DNA of 9,548 nucleotides from Candidatus Bathyarchaeum sp. (GTDB taxonomy: Archaea; Thermoproteota; Bathyarchaeia; Bathyarchaeales; Bathyarchaeaceae), in the NCBI GenBank assembly GCA_003096235.1, contig PIXT01000192.1, positions 1 to 9,548 of the forward strand, read 5' to 3'. The notes beneath the pieces are model-generated. The model worked only from the letters and a program-made list of their open reading frames with translations, did not search any database and was not told where the DNA came from. Below are positions 5,823 through 9,548 of this stretch, piece after piece. The stretch's first letter is position 1. Every line of letters starts with the position of its first letter. A program made the translations under genes and the position numbers.

Positions 5823-6866
5823 TTGAAAAAAATTAAATCAATAACCATCTTGTTGCTTGTTTTTTCTTTATCCATTTCTGTATCACTAACTAGTGCCGCC
5901 GAAAACTCTTGGCTGCAAAAGACATCCATGTCCACTGCAAGATTCAGTTTTGGAGTAGCTACCTTAAATGGGAAAATATACGCCATAGGCGGCGCACTTG
6001 ATACCGACTCTGGAGAAATCACCTCCGCTAACGAAGAATATGACCCAACAACAGACCTGTGGACTACAAAAGCGGCGATGCCAACCCCAAGATACGGCTG
6101 TGCAGTGGCAGCTTATCAAAACAAAATATACGTTTTTGGCGGAGCAACAAACAGTGGCTCATACACAAATGCAACTGAAGTTTATGACCCAGCAACAAAC
6201 AGCTGGACAACCAAAACAGCTATGCCAACAGCCCGAATTCTACTAGACGCAAACGTTGTTGACAATAAAATCTACCTCATAGGCGGATACGGCAACCAAA
6301 CCGCAAACGAGGCTTATGACCCAGAAACGGACTCTTGGACAACAAAAACGTCGACACCATCACCCGTAGTGGCGTATGCATCTGCAGTTGTTGACAACAA
6401 AATATATGTAATCAGGGGAACCTCCACAAACTCGACTCAAATCTATGACCCACAAACTGGCACATGGAGTTTGGGCGCATCTATTCCTGTCGGTGTTTCA
6501 GGAGCAGGTGCTGCAACGGTAACTTATGCTGAATCAACAAAAGCCATCTATGTTGTTGGCGGCGAAACTGACATTTTTTCGCCACAAAATCTCACTCAAG
6601 TATATTTTCCAGAAAACAATTCTTGGACTTTTGATGCTTCCTTGCCCGTTCCTACTTCACGATTATGTGTTGCTGTCGTAGACAATGCACTATATGCAAT
6701 CGGAGGCACACGCGCCATTATACACCAAGGATTAACCGATAACATCAGTTACGCGCCATCCAGCATCATCCCCGAGTTTGGCTCATGGATTATCTTGCCT
6801 TTTGCTCTTCTGACAACGTTCATAATTGTGCTCTGTAAACGCAAACTAACCCAAACAACACATTAA
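5823..6866 (+). CDS. Exported Kelch-repeat beta-propeller protein with C-terminal IPEF anchor (TTG start)
   Basis: 347 residues from a TTG start at 5823, one base after the preceding stop and eight bases after GAGGAG (5809-5814). No other start gives the signal peptide (hydrophobic about 6-25). Six Kelch repeats are marked by IYAIGG (52-57), IYVFGG (102-107), IYLIGG (150-155), IYVIRG (194-199), IYVVGG (242-247) and LYAIGG (290-295), most with following YDP and SW/LW pairs. Arg198 replaces the first Gly of the fourth doublet. Six repeats fit a closed six-bladed propeller. IPEF at 316-319, a helix (about 321-338) and a KRK tail anchor it. Kelch propellers bind proteins or sugars; some relatives are sialic-acid mutarotases, but I see no basis for assigning that activity. 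It is the last gene of the surface-protein operon, with a T-run at 6930-6935 downstream. Confidence 0.87.
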   Translation: MKKIKSITILLLVFSLSISVSLTSAAENSWLQKTSMSTARFSFGVATLNGKIYAIGGALDTDSGEITSANEEYDPTTDLWTTKAAMPTPRYGCAVAAYQNKIYVFGGATNSGSYTNATEVYDPATNSWTTKTAMPTARILLDANVVDNKIYLIGGYGNQTANEAYDPETDSWTTKTSTPSPVVAYASAVVDNKIYVIRGTSTNSTQIYDPQTGTWSLGASIPVGVSGAGAATVTYAESTKAIYVVGGETDIFSPQNLTQVYFPENNSWTFDASLPVPTSRLCVAVVDNALYAIGGTRAIIHQGLTDNISYAPSSIIPEFGSWIILPFALLTTFIIVLCKRKLTQTTH

Positions 6867-7062
6867 TTTATTCACACAAACTTTACGCATATTAGCATAC
6901 TAATAGAGGTACATTGTTGAAAACAAGCTTTTTTCTGAAATTTTCTGCACAACAAAAATTTGTTGCCTACAATTCACACGTACACAGTAATACTCTAAAC
7001 CGCGTCTATGTTAAACGCTTTTAGCTTCAACACCTTACTTATGTTTGGATGGGAGCCAGACA
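6867..7062. promoter_or_regulatory. Intergenic region with T-run and two inverted repeats
   Basis: A T-run at 6930-6935 may end the surface-protein operon. Two perfect inverted repeats lie on either side of it. TATTAG (6891-6896) pairs with CTAATA (6901-6906) across 4 bases, and CAACAAA (6951-6957) pairs with TTTGTTG (6960-6966) across 2 bases. The second is about 100 bases before the ribbon-helix-helix gene and could be its own operator. No strong TATA box stands out; TTAAACGCTTTTAGC near 7012-7026 is a weak candidate. Confidence 0.4.
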
Positions 7063-7563
7063 ATGAGCAAATACACAGTTGTTTCCGCAAAAATACCCGA
7101 CCAACTCTACAACGAACTCGCACTACGAATCCCCGAAGGCGAAAGAAGCACATTCATCAGAGAAGCAATCCTAGAAAAACTGCAAAAAACTCCACGACCA
7201 GACAAAATCCTCCAACTAGAACAAAAACTAAACAACCTAACAAAAGACGTCAACAAAATAAAAGACGGACTAACCAAACTAGAAATTCTCACACACGAAA
7301 CAGGAAAAATAAACCCCCACATATTCTGCATAGACGAAACAGACACCAAACTAGTAAACTACCTACTAGACCACAGAGGAGCCACAACCACCAAACTTGC
7401 AGAGTTTCTACAAACCAACCGCTGGCTTGTCCTCAACAGGCTAAGAAAAATCGAAAAATCATCCAAAAAACAACTAGGAAAACCAATAATCGAATACTAC
7501 CCCGGAGAAAGAGCTGGAAAACGAAAAGCATGGTGGATAAAAGAAGACCTAATCGAAACATAA
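7063..7563 (+). CDS. Ribbon-helix-helix plus winged-helix DNA-binding protein
   Basis: 166 residues from the ATG at 7063, with GGGAG (7051-7055) seven bases upstream; an in-frame TTG at 7045 is less likely because it lies before this site. Residues about 4-42 look like a CopG/Arc-type ribbon-helix-helix: strand TVVSAKIP, then two helices ending in TFIREAILEKLQK. Residues about 46-80 are charged and heptad-like, a likely coiled coil. Residues about 92-164 look like a winged helix, with a recognition-helix region at LAEFLQTNRWLVLNRLRKIE and a basic, aromatic end (KRKAWWIK). Two DNA-binding domains joined by a coiled coil suggest a dimeric regulator. Codons are strongly A/C-ending (CTA, AAA, ACA), unlike the first half of the Ig-like gene. 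It stands alone between the surface operon and the tRNA gene. Its targets are not evident. Confidence 0.78.
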   Translation: MSKYTVVSAKIPDQLYNELALRIPEGERSTFIREAILEKLQKTPRPDKILQLEQKLNNLTKDVNKIKDGLTKLEILTHETGKINPHIFCIDETDTKLVNYLLDHRGATTTKLAEFLQTNRWLVLNRLRKIEKSSKKQLGKPIIEYYPGERAGKRKAWWIKEDLIET

Positions 7564-7595
7564 CCCATTTATGCCAAAACCTTGACCCAACAAAA

Positions 7596-7607
7596 CTTTA
7601 AGTTATA
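7596..7607 (+). promoter_or_regulatory. TATA-like promoter of the tRNA-Arg gene
   Basis: CTTTAAGTTATA, preceded by AAAA as a possible purine-rich BRE, is centred about 32 bases before the mature tRNA 5' end. It predicts a start near 7627, a few bases before the tRNA, as is typical of archaeal tRNA genes. Confidence 0.6.
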
Positions 7608-7633
7608 CAAACTGAACTTGATGAATAAAAAGT

Positions 7634-7738
7634 GGGTCCGTAGCCCAGCCTGGATTAAGGCGCCGAACCATCCCTCTAGGACGGTGCGCAAGCCTCCGAA
7701 GCCGGAGACCCGGGGTTCAAATCCCCGCGGACCCGCCA
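7634..7738 (+). tRNA. tRNA-Arg (anticodon CCG), interrupted by a 26-base intron
   Basis: The acceptor stem is GGGTCCG (7634-7640) with CGGACCC (7728-7734), all seven pairs. U8-A9 follow. The D arm is 7643-7661 with G18-G19 at 7652-7653. The T arm is CGGGG (7711-7715), TTCAAAT, CCCCG (7723-7727). Discriminator G is at 7735 and CCA is encoded (7736-7738). The anticodon loop CTCCGAA (7694-7700) puts CCG at 7696-7698. The 3' half of the anticodon stem, GCCGG (7701-7705), has no contiguous 5' partner. Joining CCG (7663-7665) to GC (7692-7693) gives CCGGC, a perfect 5-bp stem, so 7666-7691 must be an intron. A20 (7654) and C35 agree with arginine identity. One C13-A22 mismatch is present in the D stem. 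It decodes CGG. A TTTT at 7740-7743 follows directly and may terminate it. Confidence 0.93.
7666..7691 (+). other. Noncanonical archaeal tRNA intron at position 29/30
   Basis: Removing these 26 bases restores the anticodon stem, and no one-base shift of the boundaries also works. The precursor folds into a bulge-helix-bulge. The central helix is GCGC (7660-7663) with GCGC (7686-7689), the bulges are CGA (7664-7666) and AAG (7690-7692), and each is cut between its second and third base. The inner stem is 7667-7673 with 7679-7685, 7 bp with one A-C mismatch and a 5-base loop. The outer exon helix is weak. This is what a splicing endonuclease of relaxed specificity, as in many Thermoproteota, would recognise. 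Confidence 0.85.
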
Positions 7739-7784
7739 CTTTTCTGATACAAGTATGCGACCACTAAATTTTGTGAGCTTTAAC

Positions 7785-7797
7785 AAATATAATATAT
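7785..7797 (+). promoter_or_regulatory. TATA-like promoter of the DUF2079 gene
   Basis: AAATATAATATAT lies 47 bases after the tRNA. It predicts a transcript start near 7817, which falls after the in-frame ATGs at 7796 and 7811 and so supports the ATG at 7856. AGAGG (7841-7845) is ten bases before that ATG. Confidence 0.55.
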
Positions 7798-7855
7798 GAT
7801 TACCGTTGTTATGAATACAGTGACCGTAATAGAACGGTACAGAGGCATAATTAAT

Positions 7856-9548
7856 ATGCGCAAAATCAAGACCCTGCTGCAATCCGATTACTTCATACTG
7901 CTTTTAATTGCAACCATATACATTATCGTAGTTTCCGTTTTAGCCCTATCACGACATTACGCATTCGACACAAACACATGGGACCTTGGAATATACTCTC
8001 AAAGCTTATACTCCACGCTAAACCACGGAAAACTACTATACTACACCGCTGAACTAACCGGCAACCCCTCTGGAAGCCTTTTCGGCATACACTTTTCACC
8101 ATTCCTTTTTCTGCTAGTGCCCATCTACGCCATTTTCCAAAACCCTGCCACCCTACTCGTACTTAGACCAATTGTAATCTCAATAGGCTTAATCCCACTT
8201 TACTGGATCATCCAAGAACAGCAAATAAATCACCGTGCAGTAACTTTTTTTCTCGCAGCAATATACCTAGTTTATCCGCCAATAACAACTCCGCTTTCAA
8301 ACTTTGATGTTGAAGTATTCCTGCCCGCACTGTTTCTATTCGCCATCTATTATATGCGGAAAGGAAAACTGGTTCACTCCTACATTTTTGTTGCATTAGC
8401 CTTGATGGTTAACGAGTTTGTTCCTTTAATCGTGATGGCTATGTCACTTTACGTTTTCCTGTTACACCGCAAAGAAATCATCAACGGAATAAAAACAAGA
8501 AAACTAACAAAAAACGCCATCTTTGCAGCCGCACTGCTACTGAGTGCACTCATCGTTTTTAATCTTGCCAGCGTAGTCATCACAAGTTTTAACCCAGATG
8601 CTTTAAACACAAAATGGGAATGGGGAGAATTCGGCACAAGCCCCAACGAAATAGTGACCAACGTTCTCACCAACCCACTAAAGACAATAAATGTGCTTCT
8701 AAATAATGGGCAAAACAAGCTTCTTTATTTAGGCGCCCTGTTTGGTCCCCTCGCATTTCTTTCGCTCCTAGACCCACTAACACTAATAATGACCACGCCG
8801 TGGCTAGCAGCCAGCTTGCTCTCAGTTAACCCATTATATTACGAGATTGGAACACAGTATCCTGCTTTTGTTTCGCCGTTCCTGTTTGTTTCAGCAGTAA
8901 CTGGAATTAAAAAGCTAATGGACTTTAGCAGCAGGGACGTGTTGAGAAAGATTGTTTTTCTAATGTTCATAAGTTTAATTCTTAGCACCTTTTTGCTTCC
9001 AAATGACGAATACTTTTCGGTTACAGAATCCGACGAATCTACCCGCGTAGCATTAAATCTGATTCCTGCAAATGCTTCGGTTGCTGCTATGCCTGAAGTG
9101 TTTCCTCATCTGTGCAACAGGCTAGACGGTTATCCATACTTCAAAGAGGATGTAGATTATCTGCTGATTGACGTTTATTCATGGTGGTATACTGTTACGC
9201 TTCCGCAGCCAGCACACACGGCTCCCAAGTGGCGTGACGCAAAAATTGGCGATGACTACGGGATAATGGTCAACGCGAATGGGGTGTTACTATACAAAAA
9301 GGGGTACACCGGAGCCCTAGAATCCTTTGAGGGCGTAGCCTTCACATACACCTCCAGCAACGTAAAAACTGCAACTGGAAGTTTTGTTCAGGACACTGTA
9401 ACCATTGGAAACTCGACTGCCACCACAGATGTGCTACTTCACACAGTCGATGATTCAACACCCCTATTCTTTGAGACGCCACAAAAAGTTCTCCCTCCCG
9501 GAAACTACAACATCACGCTAGTTCTGAAAACATCATCCACCGCACCAA
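7856..9548 (+). CDS. DUF2079-family multi-pass membrane protein (3' truncated)
   Basis: 564 residues are visible and the frame is open at the window end. The membrane part (about 1-385) has roughly nine or more hydrophobic segments, beginning at about 12-31. Family-type motifs are FDTNTWDLGIYSQ (37-49), HFSP (79-82), NFDVEVFLPALF (149-160), NEFVPL (186-191) and GTQYPAFVSPFLF (332-344). A luminal or outer region follows with IPANASVAAMPEVFPHL, a block usual after the membrane part in this family. The last 90 or so residues look like an added beta-sandwich. DUF2079 proteins are uncharacterised and resemble GT-C-type membrane glycosyltransferases in layout, with acidic residues in the first outer loop; a glycan-transfer role is inference only. 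Start: ATG 7856, from the TATA position and ribosome site; in-frame ATGs at 7796 and 7811 lie before the predicted transcript start. Confidence 0.87.
   Translation, partial: MRKIKTLLQSDYFILLLIATIYIIVVSVLALSRHYAFDTNTWDLGIYSQSLYSTLNHGKLLYYTAELTGNPSGSLFGIHFSPFLFLLVPIYAIFQNPATLLVLRPIVISIGLIPLYWIIQEQQINHRAVTFFLAAIYLVYPPITTPLSNFDVEVFLPALFLFAIYYMRKGKLVHSYIFVALALMVNEFVPLIVMAMSLYVFLLHRKEIINGIKTRKLTKNAIFAAALLLSALIVFNLASVVITSFNPDALNTKWEWGEFGTSPNEIVTNVLTNPLKTINVLLNNGQNKLLYLGALFGPLAFLSLLDPLTLIMTTPWLAASLLSVNPLYYEIGTQYPAFVSPFLFVSAVTGIKKLMDFSSRDVLRKIVFLMFISLILSTFLLPNDEYFSVTESDESTRVALNLIPANASVAAMPEVFPHLCNRLDGYPYFKEDVDYLLIDVYSWWYTVTLPQPAHTAPKWRDAKIGDDYGIMVNANGVLLYKKGYTGALESFEGVAFTYTSSNVKTATGSFVQDTVTIGNSTATTDVLLHTVDDSTPLFFETPQKVLPPGNYNITLVLKTSSTAP

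Noticed and set aside
7008..7601. A 197-codon plus-strand frame overlapping the ribbon-helix-helix gene
   Set aside because: Its product is an Arg/Thr/Asn/Lys-rich string without domains, the expected out-of-frame shadow of an A/C-rich gene.
7634..7738. Reading the tRNA without an intron, for example as a long-variable-arm tRNA (Leu/Ser) or with the loop CCCTCTA giving TCT
   Set aside because: No contiguous 5-bp stem with a 7-base loop fits before the variable region. The CCGGC/GCCGG stem after intron removal is perfect and matches archaeal tRNA-Arg form.
7796..7855. Earlier in-frame ATGs (7796, 7811) for the DUF2079 gene
   Set aside because: They overlap or directly follow the TATA-like element and would lie upstream of the expected transcript start. 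The ATG at 7856 has AGAGG ten bases before it.
7582..7882. Short frames on both strands over the tRNA (7582-7767 plus, 7676-7882 minus)
   Set aside because: They run through a well-supported tRNA and encode nothing recognisable.
1..9548. CRISPR array, insertion sequence or rRNA gene
   Set aside because: I found no spaced direct repeats, transposase-like product or rRNA segment anywhere in the window.

Overview
The window looks archaeal and is most likely from the Thermoproteota, with a Bathyarchaeia-type lineage as my best guess. Several things point this way. Promoters are TATA-like, with no bacterial -35/-10 pairs. The tRNA-Arg gene is interrupted by a small intron that folds into a bulge-helix-bulge. 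Three neighbouring secreted proteins end in an Ile-Pro-Glu-Phe motif, a membrane helix and a basic tail. A winged-helix protein carries its own membrane helices, and there is a DUF2079 membrane protein. The lineage is inferred from these features and was not tested against a database.

Layout. (1) Positions 2-673 hold the 3' part of a histone-deacetylase/AcuC-fold zinc amidohydrolase. A 473-base non-coding stretch follows, with a palindrome, a short direct repeat and two hairpins. (2) Positions 1147-2796, minus strand, encode a 549-residue exported or membrane-anchored protein. Its core is clearly homologous to the cholesterol-dependent (thiol-activated) cytolysins, a pore-forming toxin family best known from Gram-positive bacteria. 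It has no cysteine, no undecapeptide, and a duplicated C-terminal module where the cholesterol-binding domain would be. (3) Divergently from it, 3109-3579 encodes a winged-helix protein with two C-terminal membrane helices, a plausible membrane-bound regulator. The two genes share a 312-base control region with inverted repeats. (4) Positions 3687-6866 form a tight three-gene operon for surface proteins: a seven-repeat beta-propeller, a glycosylation-site-rich Ig-like protein and a Kelch protein. All three have an N-terminal signal segment and the same type of C-terminal IPEF anchor. (5) Positions 7063-7563 encode a ribbon-helix-helix plus winged-helix regulator. (6) Positions 7634-7738 are tRNA-Arg(CCG) with a 26-base intron in the anticodon stem, between tRNA positions 29 and 30. 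(7) From 7856 to the window end runs a 3'-truncated DUF2079 multi-pass membrane protein.

Most of the protein-coding part is devoted to the cell surface. The cytolysin homologue and the divergent membrane-tethered regulator are the most unusual pair. One reading is a regulated archaeal pore-forming protein used against other cells, but nothing in the sequence identifies the target. The tRNA intron is the second striking feature: the inferred splice sites give perfect anticodon and central helices, and the mature anticodon is CCG.
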